From positions 1,116,001 to 1,180,000 of the forward strand of contig JAJTUP010000001.1 of NCBI GenBank assembly GCA_021399435.1: a stretch of 64,000 nt of DNA, in the 5' to 3' direction. The position numbers and the translations under genes were made by a program. Positions 1-10,948 of the stretch are shown piece after piece. How positions within the stretch are numbered: the first letter of the stretch is position 1; each line of letters starts with the position of its first letter. This stretch comes from Diaporthe sp. PMI_573 (lineage: Eukaryota > Ascomycota > Sordariomycetes > Diaporthales > Diaporthaceae). The notes below the pieces were generated by a model that was not told where the DNA came from, did no database searches, and was given only the letters and a program-made list of their open reading frames with translations.

Positions 1-315
1 GATCGTGACAGTGCGGTGGTACTTGTTGTTGTCCTGCATCTCCTTCTCCTTCTGCCAACGCGCAAGTCGCTCTAGCTCCTCGTTGGCCTCATCAGGGAGG
101 CGAGGGAACGGCTCCAGATCCTTGTCGTCGTCGGGGTTGTTGACACTTGCCGCTTCGTAGTTGAACCCGGGGATGTTGTCGGCACAAGGCGGCATGTCGG
201 CACGAGGCGGCATACCAAGGCCAAGCTCGGCCATGAGCGCCGACAGGTCTGCCTGGGGTGGCGGTGTCTGAGCTGCCGGGCTCGTGTGGATGGCCTCGGA
301 TTCTGGGTCGAACAT
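1..315 (-). CDS. 5' part of a gene for an unknown acidic protein (continues off left edge)
   Basis: An ATG at 315 opens a minus-strand frame of 105 codons that stays open to the window edge, so the 3' part is missing. The protein starts MFDPESEAIHTSP, then has a Pro-rich stretch and a duplicated MPP-R/C-AD segment. An acidic, charged region follows (NNPDDDKDLEPF, then an EELERLARWQKEKEMQ helix with coiled-coil character). I recognise no domain. The region upstream on the transcribed strand is a pyrimidine-rich tandem repeat, the same arrangement seen in front of the C2H2 gene at 46.06 kb. Codon use is GC-rich at third positions, as in the intact genes of the window. The start is chosen because it is the first ATG after the repeat and codons are coding-like from there on. 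It could be one exon of a longer gene. Confidence 0.5.
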   Translation of the reverse strand, partial: MFDPESEAIHTSPAAQTPPPQADLSALMAELGLGMPPRADMPPCADNIPGFNYEAASVNNPDDDKDLEPFPRLPDEANEELERLARWQKEKEMQDNNKYHRTVTI

Positions 316-391
316 GATGTTGAGCAAGAAGAAGTTTGAGCAAAGTAAGGCGACTAGAGAAGAGAGACTCGATGAGTGTCAGCTTGCGGAT

Positions 392-502
392 TGGAGGGTC
401 AGAGATTGGAAGGTCAGAGACTGGAAGGTCAGAGATTGTAAGGTCAGAGATTAGAAGAGATGAGATTATAAGGTCAGAGATTGGAAGAGATGAGATTGGG
501 GG
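392..502. repeat. 15-bp purine-rich tandem repeat
   Basis: Roughly seven to eight imperfect copies of a 15-bp unit of the form ggtcagagattggaa lie 77 bp upstream of the minus-strand start at 315. On the transcribed strand the block is pyrimidine-rich, so it probably sits in the promoter or 5' leader of that gene. Both strands are open through it because 15 is a multiple of three; I treat those ORFs as artefacts. Confidence 0.8.
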
Positions 503-645
503 GATTGAAAAAGGAATGGTCAATACTGGAAAGGTTCCTGGTTGAAGGAGCTGGTGTTGGAGTGGTCGGCACTGCACGAGAGGAGGAGTATGGATTGTCG
601 CGTTGTGAGAGCACAGAATGAGGAGCAACGTGAGAAGCTTGGACC

Positions 646-1073
646 GTGGAGGGTCAGGAGTCAAAGATCATGAGCCTTGAAGCTCATGAGATGAGGTTGA
701 GTAAGTGTGGAGGGTTAAGAGTCAGAGATCATGAGCCTTGAAGCTCATAAGGTGAGGTTGAGTGAGTGTGGAGGAGTGTGGAGGGTTAAGAGTCAAGGAT
801 AACGAGCATTGAAGCTCATAAGGTGAGGTTGAGTAGGTGTGGAGGAGTGTGGAGGGTTAAGAGTCAAGGATAACGAGCATTGAAGCTCATAAGGTGAGGT
901 TGAGTAGGTGTGGAGGAGTGTGGAGGGTCAAGAGTCAAGGATAACGAGCATTGAAGCTCATAAGGTGAGGTTGAGTAGGTGTGGAGGAGTGTGGAGGGTC
1001 AAGAGTCAAGGATAACGAGCCTCGAAGCTCATAAGGTGAGGTTGAGTGAGTGTGGAGGAGTGTGGAGGGTTGA
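646..1073. repeat. Minisatellite, six copies of a 61-71 bp unit
   Basis: The core gaagctca recurs at 679, 740, 811, 882, 953 and 1024, giving spacings of 61, 71, 71, 71 and 71 bp. The first two units carry gatcatgagccttg and the later ones ggataacgagcattg; the last has gagcctcg. The 61-bp unit lacks an internal gtggaggagt duplication. The near-identity of units three to five suggests recent slippage or unequal exchange. There are no spacers, so this is not a CRISPR. Confidence 0.9.
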
Positions 1074-3373
1074 CATCTGGTGCATTCCTCATGAAGTAAA
1101 AGAAAGTGTAGAACGCTCCCACTCGGAAGACTTCAGACAAGGAATTGGATTGAAAGGAATTTGCATACTAATTCCCGCAAATCGATTTAGCTTCGACTTG
1201 GACTTGGATTTTGGCAGACAAATCTGGTGAGTTGAGACGATAAGACCCAGGCAGACACATGGGATGTGCTTCTGCAATTCAAAGAGAGATGTGAAGGGAA
1301 TGATAAGTTGTTGATACGGGGACACGGCCTTGTGGATTTAACGCAAATTTGCGACCATGTCTGAAGCGTATCGTGCAAGGAATTGAAGACAAGCGTAGGG
1401 GGCCCAACTTGAAAAATGGCATGTCGTGAAGGGAAGTCCAAGATGCTCCCATGGCAGCAGCCGCCACTAGGTTGAAGGAGGACTTGGGTAACAATCAGGG
1501 GCTCCACATGTAGGAGAATCCCCATGATTGCTTAGCTAGAACAAAGAGACACGCCGACTCACGATGAGCTGGAGTGTTGTTAGTAAGTTGAAGTCTCTGA
1601 GGGCTTCACTTCAACCTGTGGGGTTCGTTGTCTTGTCGATGTCGAGTGTGTGTTGTGTGCTGAAATATCAGTCAGTCGAGGCGATAAGAGGTATGTAAAT
1701 ACCGTCTCGTGCGGGGGTGGGTCTTGATGGCGGCCTGATTGGCATCTAGCACGCTCGAAATAGATTGATTAAACGAAGAATGTGTGAATCACCACGTATG
1801 ATCATGTCGGGAGGGAAAAGATTGATGCCCCCGTTTCGGGCCGTGCGGGATCCTCGCAATTGGATATTCGAGTATGCGAGGCACCGGACAGTTTAATGCC
1901 GAGTCGGTGCCCGCATTTAAGTCAGCTCTTAAGAAACTATCGACGTTTGTCGTTAATCTGAGAAGGACTCATCAACTGGTTTCAACTGAACCCGACAACT
2001 TGCTTGGAGAGGCCGTGTTTCGTGGTGGATTCGGCGTGCTTCACTGATTTCGGAGATTGGCAAGCCAGGAACGGAGCAAGAATGTCGATGCAAAAGCGAG
2101 ATCGGTACTCAGGAGCTGTTTGTTGGATTGCAGACAGCGTATCAGAGAGACGACAGTCGGGAATCTGGAGGGCAGATTCTGTTCAATATGTTGGCGTTCC
2201 GAGATCCGAAATTTGATTTGAAACGAAAATTGTGGCTGGGCTTGGATGTTGTTGGTCAGACTGTTTGAGCGTCAGGCCAGCTAGATCGGTGGTAGTTGTT
2301 TGCGTGGATGTTTGGAGTGGACCCGTCTTCTGTACTGGAGGTTCAATTTGAGAGTGACTTCCTCTGTGAGGAGTGAACTGGAATCTTGCCGTTGGCCTTG
2401 GCCGTCAAGCCCATGCGTCAAGTTAGATGTTTGATTGTGGTTGCCAGGCCGCTGCGACCAGAGCAAGCTTGGGGAGATTTCTGGTGTCGGTTAGTTAAAA
2501 TAAATCAAATTGGCCACTTCCGTGGATGTCGTTCCATGGAGGTGGGAGCGAGACTCGAAGCGAAACAGACGACCTCCCTCCTAGATTTTACGCGCTAAGC
2601 ACGAGATGGAGAAAACTGGATGAGCTTGGTAATGCTGTGGAAGTAGGAGTGATTTATGAGGATCAATTAAATCCGGGCCAGTCCGAATCTTGAAGGGAAA
2701 TGTCGATTGCTGGAATCCCTTAAGTGCTTGTCGCTACTTGGCACGGTGGTAACGACTCAGGCTTGGCTGGAGCTTGGAGTGCAATATGTGTTCAGCGGAG
2801 CCATCTACTCGAGTGCACTTGGAATTGTGTGTGTCACGCGAGGATTTCGCTCGAGGGCAAGCAAGCCTGTATGGAAACCAGATGCATCAACTGCCCGGCC
2901 CCCCCACCCCGTCAAGTCATGACCCTACATACATCAGCCAACAAGCAAGGTACACAGCTGCTCATTACAGTTATCTTTATTAACTAGAGAAATAGATAAT
3001 TAGAGCCGCTCGGTACGCAGTCTCATCCATGGGCCGCCAGACGTCCTCATCAACATGTGTGGCACAGCCACTACTAGCATTCTTGCGAAGTAACTATCTG
3101 TTTCTCAGCAGCTTGGAAGCTCCCAAATACTAAACCATACCCAAAATAACGATAAGACACATTATTCCTTGTCCTTATAGGACAATCATTGCCGTTCCAG
3201 CTTAGTAGAGGAACTCAAAAGAATACAAATAGTCCATACCCAAAATAACGCCGGTGATACAGGGGCAAGAGCTGTGGTGGTCCACAGAAATTTTGACACT
3301 GGTTGTCCTCGGATAAAAGAGCATGTAGGTTCAAAGGACACCCAGAGGCAGGCGACATTCACGCGCAGTTTGT
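1074..3373. other. No supported gene
   Basis: Short ORFs occur on both strands, but none has a coding-like composition, a plausible start with splice sites, or a recognisable motif. I see no mobile-element ends. The stretch is probably intergenic or fully decayed sequence. Confidence 0.5.
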
Positions 3374-3440
3374 TCCATAGGAGGTTGACCCTTATCCTAT
3401 AGAAGGTTGTCCCATAGGAGGTTACCCTATAGGAGGTTAC
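3374..3440. repeat. Short repeats around the palindrome CCTATAGG
   Basis: Four copies of a unit like ccctataggaggtta (also ccataggaggttga and cctatagaaggttg) start at about 3375, 3396, 3411 and 3425. The palindromic core cctatagg and the irregular spacing of 14-21 bp distinguish it from a simple microsatellite. Confidence 0.6.
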
Positions 3441-6056
3441 GCATTTGCCAGCACACTCACAATGAGAGGGAATCATGCAGATGGTCCTCTGCCTGGCTGC
3501 GTGCTATGTTCTAGTGTCGGTGATAACCCGCGCACGTGTCGCCACCGCAGATGTCATCGTTTGCTTTGACCACTCCAGCGGCACTCTGAACATGAACGAA
3601 ATGATCTGGCTTCCTTGCGAGCCTGACCCGGCAGCGCATGGGCAAGCATGGTGGACACGACGCTGAGCAAACAGCTGTGCTCTGTGCTGGAGGTCCCTCC
3701 TCCACGAAATTGGCGGCTGCGCGCGCCACTGAACATCGGCCTTGAGCACTCTGAGTTGGCGCATACTCATTTGCTTGTGCTGCTTCACGTGCCCCAGGTC
3801 CGGGCCACATTTGACCACCGTCAGGTCGCCGGCGGCAATGGGCAGGATGGGCGGCGCATTGATTACCGAGGCCTGGAGTGTATACGATTGCACGCCTTGT
3901 GGTATCTTCATTGACCCATTGAGCGAACCATGCAGGGGCTTGCTGCGGATAGTGAGGTCCATGGCCTTGCCGAAATGGTGGCGATACGGTGGCCTTCAGA
4001 GATGCTGCGGTCTCTGTGCTGTCACAGTCGTCATGGAACACACGGCCGGGCAAGAGATGACAAACAGAAGTCCAGTACAATAACATGAGATGAAGGTGAC
4101 TCCGGTTTGAGCGCATGAATTGCATTGCCTGGCCCTGTGCCAGCTCAAGATAGCCGTTTTTGGGACTGACTTGTCCCTTGCTGCCCAGCTCCGTTCAAAG
4201 CCAACCGTTCCCAACATCAGCCACCGTCGGCCTCCAAGACAATACCGAGTCCCTGTTCCGTTTTGATTCTTTTTGTACGCGCCTTTGGAGTGCCCAGGAA
4301 GAACAGTCCATTCTGAGGTCTCTTGTGGCTTTTGTGGCTTTTGTGGCTCTCGTTGAGCGAGGGTCGCGAGGCGCCAAGGCGCTAAAGCTTAGCGCGCTTC
4401 TCGATTAGGAAGTTCTCAGCCTCGTTTCCTTGGGCGCAGCCGCGTCTAACGACGTCATGTAGACCCAGTCCAATGCGTCGACTGTCGAGTGAGTCCCGCC
4501 ATGAGGTTAGCCATCGAGGCGCCATTTCGTTTGAGGCTTCAACTCGAGGCCGTCAAGGCACAAGAGATGTTGAGCAGGAAGGTCGCCGCAGATGACGAGC
4601 AAACGAAAACTCGGCCCCTCGAGGCTGGCCAGTTGCAGCGGCCACCCGGCTCGCCCGTGCCACATGCTTGATTTACGGCCCAAATCCAACTCTTGCGACC
4701 CTTGCGTCTTTTTCTCCCATATTCTGTATTCCCTCATCTTACCAGGAGCCTTTCAATCCAAGGACACCGTCAGCATCACGTTGTAATCGATCGGGCTCGG
4801 GCTCTCGGTCGCGGAAGGGCATCGGAGGTAGTAATTTGACCCGTAAATTAGCTTCGCTTGTCCTAAGGATGGGCGGTAAAGAGGACTTTTAGACTGGCCA
4901 GAGCTTGGTCTGGCGATGGCGGTTCCATTTTGGGGGCGGCTCACCGCTGTGAGATGGTCGCGCTGGGAATCGTGGCAAGGACTTGCTGCATGGTTTGGGA
5001 ATTCGCAATCGGCGCTTCAAAGCGGCTTCATGTTGGTACGGGGGCGTCTTCTGAGCGCGGCCGCCCCCAAAGTGACCCCTGGATACCGTCAGTTCTAATC
5101 ATCCTCGCTTCGTCTGCTACAATGAGATGTTTCGTCGTGAGCCCTGTCTTGCCAAGCCGAGCTCGAGTTGCGCGCCGGCCTCAGCGGCTGTACCACCTGT
5201 CGTTTCTTCGGTAGCTTAACTCGCCTCTGAGCTTCGAGCCAACTACCACAGTTGCTGTCGCCTTGGGAACGAGTCGCTCTTCTTCAGGAGATCAACTAGA
5301 TCACCGTATCCCCCATAGCCACACGGTCTCGCGAGCTCCGTTTATGACGACGATTGTGAGTGTCGGGCTCTGGGTCTACATAGGTAAACTCGCGTGGTAG
5401 CGGGTCCTAGGGACTATCTCGTGGAGCGGCGCGGCTGGGCGAGGGGAGGGATGGAACTCACAGAAGCATGAAGGGCTCTTTGATTGCAGTACATGCTGCC
5501 TAACCTAATGAATGTACATTCTACTTAGCTTCGAAGAGCCCGCGGGCCCTTGGTCTTGGTGTTGGCATGGCTTTTGTTTGCGAAACCCAGTAGAATTCAT
5601 AGACGAGCTCTTCCTTTCAACAGGCCGAGCCTCTGCACGCTACAAAGATCAGCAGAGGGTCGCAGAGCAGATACCTGGTGGTCTTGTTAGGAAGAAGGAC
5701 TTGGAGACAGGCTGGAATGCACGATGTAGCCCCAACCGCCACATAAACAAGCGAACTGGTGGGTGTCGCATCTCAGGACAGATCACGTGAACAAACATTA
5801 GCCGCAGCGGGACCTGTGACGCAGAGGGAGCCGTGGAAGTGCGCAAAATTACAGGCAAAGGAGCCCGTGTGAGTCACGACTGGGAGGCGAGCGTGAAGGT
5901 GCAGCGGGGCACACGGCTGGGTGTCTGGGTGCTGCTTGTGCACGGGCCTCGGAGTCTCCTCCGGGGTTGAGTTAAGCACTGCATCTGTCCACGCCGATGC
6001 CGACGCCGACGGTGAAGGAAAGGAATACAATGGCTATTCTGCGCCGAGAACAATAC
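3441..6056. other. No supported gene; one possible minus-strand remnant at 3.5-4.1 kb
   Basis: A 204-aa minus-strand ORF and an overlapping 152-aa one at 3504-4125 share a stretch that reads like protein in the shorter frame (about 3750-3965, with AGDLTVVKCGPDLGH). No frame is open throughout and I recognise no family. The rest holds scattered short ORFs only. A small run of three ttgtggctt copies is at about 4322-4350. Confidence 0.3.
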
Positions 6057-6200
6057 GAGTGTCGAAAGGCGGTCAAAAACCGGACGCGTGCACGTCCGAA
6101 AGGGCATCCGGCAGAACTATTCCTCGCCAAATACTTAAACCCCTTGCGCCCTCCCCCCAATCTCTTCCTTTCTTCCTTCCTTCCTCCATCATCATCTACT
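6057..6200 (+). promoter_or_regulatory. Promoter block with AAATACTTAAACC box and CT-rich leader
   Basis: The TATA-like box aaatacttaaacc (6131-6143) is followed by a C/T-rich leader with runs of cttccttcc, a common fungal promoter layout. The same block occurs on the minus strand at 25.44-25.59 kb. Shared elements in order are a gtcg-aaagcggt-aaa segment, ccggacgc, cggcagaa, the aaatacttaaaccc box and the CT-rich tract. This is the best evidence that the units starting at 6.3 and 25.36 kb are duplicates. The first ATG downstream is at 6316. Confidence 0.6.
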
Positions 6201-6315
6201 ACACCACTCCAAGTTCCAACATCAACCTCAAGTTCAAACACCATCCTCATCTCCAATACCATCTCCACCTTCAACAAACACCTTCTCCAGCAACAGTCTC
6301 TTCTTCCCTACACTG

Positions 6316-8620
6316 ATGGTCTTCATCCTCAAGTCGTCTATGTAAGTTGTCCTCGACCACTCCCAAGTACACACTCACCCACCTTCTTCATTCCTGCGCA
6401 AGACCAATCTTCTATTTCCAAACAAACACTGACTTCATAGCAGCCTACGACTCCCTATCACTATGAGGAAGGAGTATCATCTCATCCTTCTCTACTGACG
6501 ACTGCAACACTATCAGCGTCCAGAGGGCCGCAACACATTTCCCCAGAAGCGCTCTGTTCCACAGCAGGTAAGAAAGTGATACGCTACTATCATTTGTCAC
6601 AGAGCTAATAAGACTTCTCAGGCACAACAAGGCGATGGCAGCTTCAGTCTCGACAACACCATGTAGCGCCTCCTCAAGGGCATCAAGAGCAGTCCAGCGG
6701 CAAACCTTTGCTGACAAGCCCGAGCTGGCTGCTCGTGACTTGGTTGTGGAGTTCCACTCCGAGGCCGATGCCCTCGCTCACTACCGGCCCAAGCCAGGAC
6801 CAAGACACAATGGCGCCAAAGCCGCAGAAGCGCGAGTACAGCGCGGCCTACCACGATTCTGACCCCTGGTACAGGCGTCTACATGGTCACTAATGCCTGT
6901 ACTATGGGCAGAGTCCTGTGCAGCACCATTACTACGAGCCCTAGTGCTGGCCGGTGCATTTGCTGCTACAGTGCTGGTCAACAACGACCGTTCTGACAAC
7001 AACGGCGCCACTGGTGTCACCAACTCCAAGTCTATCTACCAAGTCCCATGGTGTCGAAAAGAAGCACTTCCAGACCTGCAACCGGTGCGGCCATCTCTAA
7101 AGAGAGAAGGTGCCCTTCACCGCGATGGCTGCTCAGAATCATTGACTTCAATGGACGCTGCGGGGTGAGCAGGAGGAAGGCAACATTGCCTCCACCGGGT
7201 GACTCCATCTTGAGACCTGCCCCGGAAGTATCCCTCTTCAGAGGAAGAGGGCCCAACACAGCAATGGCGCGCCACCCAGCCCGGGACAGTCAGCAGCGCA
7301 CTGCCTTTGACCCTTGCAACCCTTGCAACCCCCTCAACAGGTCAAGCGGTCTGCTTCGGGGGAGACAGCCGAGCGCCCTTGGACCATCTTGCCTTCAAGC
7401 ACGGGAAGCCAGAGCAGCAGCGGCGACAACACCGCCAACCCTTTCACGCCGGATCTGACCCTTCGTCCGCGCCAGAACATTGAGGCTGTCATCGATGCTC
7501 CAAAGTGCGGCAACTGCAAAAAGCTTCCGGTCCGTGAGGAATCTTCGGCCAAGTTCCTGCCCCACACCCAGGCCAACAACATTGGCTCCAGAGGGCGCCT
7601 TTCAAAGTCAAGCTTCCGCTGGGACAAGAAATTGCTGGAGTTTCCGCAGCTGCCGAGGGTAATATGACCTTCCCCAGACTGGCGGAGGAGGTAGAGTGCC
7701 TGGAAGTGGACGAAGATGCCACTGTCCCCTGCAACGCCGCCAACAACGCTGATGAAGCCGCCAACACCTTTGAAAATGGGTCAGTTTGCCACCAAGACTT
7801 GGGTACCGTACATGCCAAGGACCGATCATCTGGGAGCCATCGCAGTAAATCCTTGGTGATTAAGTTTGCAAAGGTCATCAAGGTTGTCATCTGCTCCGCC
7901 GTCAATGTCATTTGCATCATCGGCACATTTCAGTTTGCTGGTTGTGACAAAGGCGCCGGAGACCGGGACCGGGACAGAGGCAGAGATAGAGATCTCCGCC
8001 CAACAACGCCGCCTCCCGTCGCAAGCAATAGCTACGTTCCAGGCAGGTCCTCGCGGTGCAACTCGACTAGGTCATCCATCACCACAAATGACTACACTAC
8101 CATTTCCAACTCCATTCACAACTCCGGCTCCGAAGATAATGCGCATTCCTCCAAGATCCCAGCAGATACCAATACCTGCAAGGCCAACAACACATTCCCG
8201 GCGATTTCAGTCCCCAAGAAGATGCGCAACATCGAGAGCTCGAAGTCATAACTCCAGGCCCAGAGGAGCCTGACTTCACCCACCAGGTTTGAGAACCTGA
8301 CTTCGCCATCTCCGATCAGCCCCCCTTGGAGGACAGCTGCACGATCACTCGTGGCAGCCCTGCCATGAACAGCATTGAGATGCTCCTGGAGACACGCCTG
8401 GCCCCGTGCAACACGCAGACTGGATTGAATTCTTCTTGCGGCCTCCAACTCCCTGTCGGTGACAAGAACCTATCAGTCGAATCCACCAAGAAGTTGGCCA
8501 CGCTGCTCTGGATCTTGGAACAAAAAGCCTCTTCGAGAAGGTCTGCGCGCCACGCCGTGCATCCAGTGGCTGGTGCCAGCCTGTCTCGCAGTCCAGTCGA
8601 GCTGTGATGATGTGCAGCGA
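6316..8620 (+). pseudogene. Decayed multi-exon gene, unit 1 (two-Cys zinc-type motif)
   Basis: Downstream of the 6.1 kb promoter are an ATG (6316) and two well-formed introns: 6342-6440 (gtaagttgtc ... cactgac ... catag) and 6568-6621 (gtaaga ... gctaata ... ctcag). The exons beyond change frame repeatedly. Recognisable pieces include DKPELAARDLVVEFHSEADA (about 6714-6775) and KKHFQTCNRCGHL, followed at once by a TAA (Cys codons at 7077 and 7086). Others are PKCGNCKKLPVRE (about 7500) and GQEIAGVSAAAEGNM (about 7623-7668), which matches the unit on the other strand at 23.7 kb. A 195-aa frame from 7664 is Asn/Ser-rich with a short hydrophobic stretch. Indels and stops argue for a pseudogene, though some frame changes could hide introns I missed. 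Function is unknown; the paired CxxC motifs suggest zinc binding. Confidence 0.5.
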
Positions 8621-8989
8621 AGACCATTCTCAAGACTCCCGGAACGGGACCCTCGCACACTATGTCCTGCAGCACTATGCATCCCGCAGCACTATGCGTC
8701 CCTTCCTCCTGCGGCTAGGGTCCAGAGGGACCCTATAGGACTTATGCCAAGCGTGCTCTCGGCTACTTCACGGCTCAGCACGGGGGACATGGGGGGGGGG
8801 GGGACAACACGCAGAGATACATGGAACATGCCGTGGACTGCAGATAACGGTCTCGCGGCCTTTCTCAACTCCGCCTCTTGTTACGTCCTGGTTTACATGC
8901 TCGCTCGCTTACTCCCAGTCAAAGCTTGTAACCCTTCTCACCTGCTGCCTGCCTCCAATACTGCGGCAGCGAACCACCTCTGCTTGACC

Positions 8990-9140
8990 TTGAGCCAACC
9001 CACCATACTGCACTACAGCACAGTCAACAGCATGTCCATCGAAATGCTACCGTCGTCGTTGCTGTTGATCTTGAAGCAACCCACCATACTGCACTACAGT
9101 ACAGTCAACAGCATGTCCATCGAAATGCTACCATCGTCTC
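8990..9140 (+). repeat. 81-bp in-frame direct duplication
   Basis: The segment caacccaccatactgcacta... recurs with a period of 81 bp (8996 and 9077). In one plus-strand frame this gives two copies of QPTILHYSTVNSMSIEML, 27 codons apart. Copies differ at a few positions only, so the duplication is fairly young. A tract of about 13 G at 8791-8804 lies just upstream. No gene is otherwise supported here. Confidence 0.8.
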
Positions 9141-9903
9141 ATCGTCCGGAGGGCCGTGAAAGAACCAATTCACTGCCACAAACACCAGCCATGACGGACC
9201 TTGGAAGGCCTTTTTCACAAATGCACTCACTAGCATGGGCAATTTGATAACCCGCATGGTGGCTTGCCCGCAACATCGTAGAGATGGTCAGAGCCCCATA
9301 CCCGAGAACTCGTCTGATCCCTAACCAACACTTGCTTCTTGAGGCATGCCTCCTCCTGGACACAGGCACCAGGATCGTGCATGTGGACTTGGCGTTCACC
9401 CTGAACTACCCCGCTGATCCCCCTCTGATGATGATCGGTGGCAGAGTGGGCGTCGACCAGGAACAGGAGGACGAGCTTTGTTGCGCCAATGTATTGGACA
9501 GTTTGAAAGACACAGCGCACGCGTACATGCTCAAAACATTCGCAATCCATCTGCTTAGCGTTTTTGACGGGGATAACAAGCTCAAGGCCCCGTCCCCCGA
9601 GGCGGTGACTCTGGGGGTCTAGAGAGACCTCCTTCTTGGGGCATTCTTCCCAAATGACGCCGCCGTGCATGCGACTGTTGGACAAGTTTTCCCTGGGACC
9701 AACAAGAAATGCCACCGCATTGTAGAACACAAGTGCCGAGCCCCTGACTGACTGTTCCTTGGAAAGGACAAGAAGCGGCATATGAGCGGACAACATGTCA
9801 AGAACATCGATACAGCCCACCACTGCCATTATGAGTGCTGGGATCTGCAAATCTTTGCCGAAAATTCCGAGCTAGCTGGTCATGACATAGCCGTGGAGCT
9901 CCA

Positions 9904-9995
9904 CTCTCAGGCCTTTGCACTAGCTGCTCGCAGGCTTTTGCACTAGCTACTCTCAAGCTTTTGCACTAGCTACTCTCAGGCCTTTGCACTAGCAC
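9904..9995. repeat. Four copies of a 23-bp tandem repeat
   Basis: The unit ctctcaggcctttgcactag+cta repeats exactly every 23 bp at 9904, 9927, 9950 and 9973. Because 23 is not a multiple of three, each added copy shifts the frame. The array sits directly after the conserved VELHSQAFA segment of unit 2 and probably helped destroy the reading frame. Confidence 0.85.
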
Positions 9996-10948
9996 ATAAC
10001 ATCTTCCACGCCGATTAACATCTACATAAAGCAAGCGGTTGAGGTGCCCGAGGAAGAGGATGTCGAGTCCGAGGCCGGTGCTGCAGAGGCGACACTGCTC
10101 CTCAATGGGGTAGAGGCTGTTACCTTTGAGACGGCTGCCCTCACCATGCTACTCAAAATGAAGCGAGCCCCTGAGGACGAGTACCCGACGCCCTCTCGCG
10201 GAGTCAAAAAGATTCACATCTGGAGGAGGTCTCTCGCCAAAGCCGCCAACCCCCCACAACCTTTGCTGAAGCAAAAGACACCAAACCCCATCCCCATCAG
10301 TCTCAGGAGCCCAACAATGGAGAACACCAACATCGCGCTCGCCCATCGGCTGGCACAAAAGGACTCCAACATGAGTTCCATCACCAAGATCAATATGAGC
10401 GGTAGGGTGCTGCTACCTTCGACAAGATGACCAAAGTCTCCCTCAGCAAGCCCTCTTGTCTGTCACCGGAGCAGAGGCTCCGGGTTGGACAAAGAGGCTC
10501 CAGGAGCAAGTCGCCAGCGCCGTGCAAAGCCCTGCACTACTGGCTTTGATCATCAACCTGTTGCAGCTTGCTGTCAGTTTGAGACGGCCTTGTTTGAGGG
10601 GCAGCAGTGGGACATTTTCCATCTCTTTGCGCCTGATGAGAAGAGCAAAGCTATGACTTGTCCTATGTGTCCGACTAGAGGCGTGAGCGACTAGACGAGC
10701 AGTACGACGAGATTCAATACTCTTAGTCCCTACCCGCCAGTTGTGCGCACCGCTCCGCAGAATCAACAGACAGCTCATGATCAATTTGATCATCTCGGTT
10801 GCTCGTGGCAGATGCATAACAGGAACAGAGGCCAAAGGGCCTCTGGGTCATCCGCCGCCTTCTGATTGTTGGTCTCCTTGCCTTTCTCTAGCAAAGGAAA
10901 CCCGCTTCCCGCCTCTAGGTTGGCTGCCAACACTACAGTCCACAGGGA

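Noticed and set aside
646..1073. CRISPR-like regular repeat array
   Set aside because: Repeats are 61-71 bp and contiguous with no unique spacers, and the genome is fungal.
3504..4125. 204-aa and 152-aa minus-strand ORFs as genes
   Set aside because: They overlap in different frames with coding character in only a short part; no start or splice model joins them.
8791..8804. Poly-G tract as a functional G-quadruplex promoter
   Set aside because: A single run of about 13 G with no neighbouring G-tracts and no gene; homopolymer length may also be an assembly artefact.
8459..9247. 262-aa plus-strand ORF
   Set aside because: Apart from the in-frame 81-bp repeat it has no domain and an unusual composition; it runs into decayed sequence, so I list only the repeat.
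9230..9850. 206-aa minus-strand ORF
   Set aside because: It lies antisense to the decayed plus-strand unit, has no splice context or motif, and starts opposite a conserved plus-strand segment.
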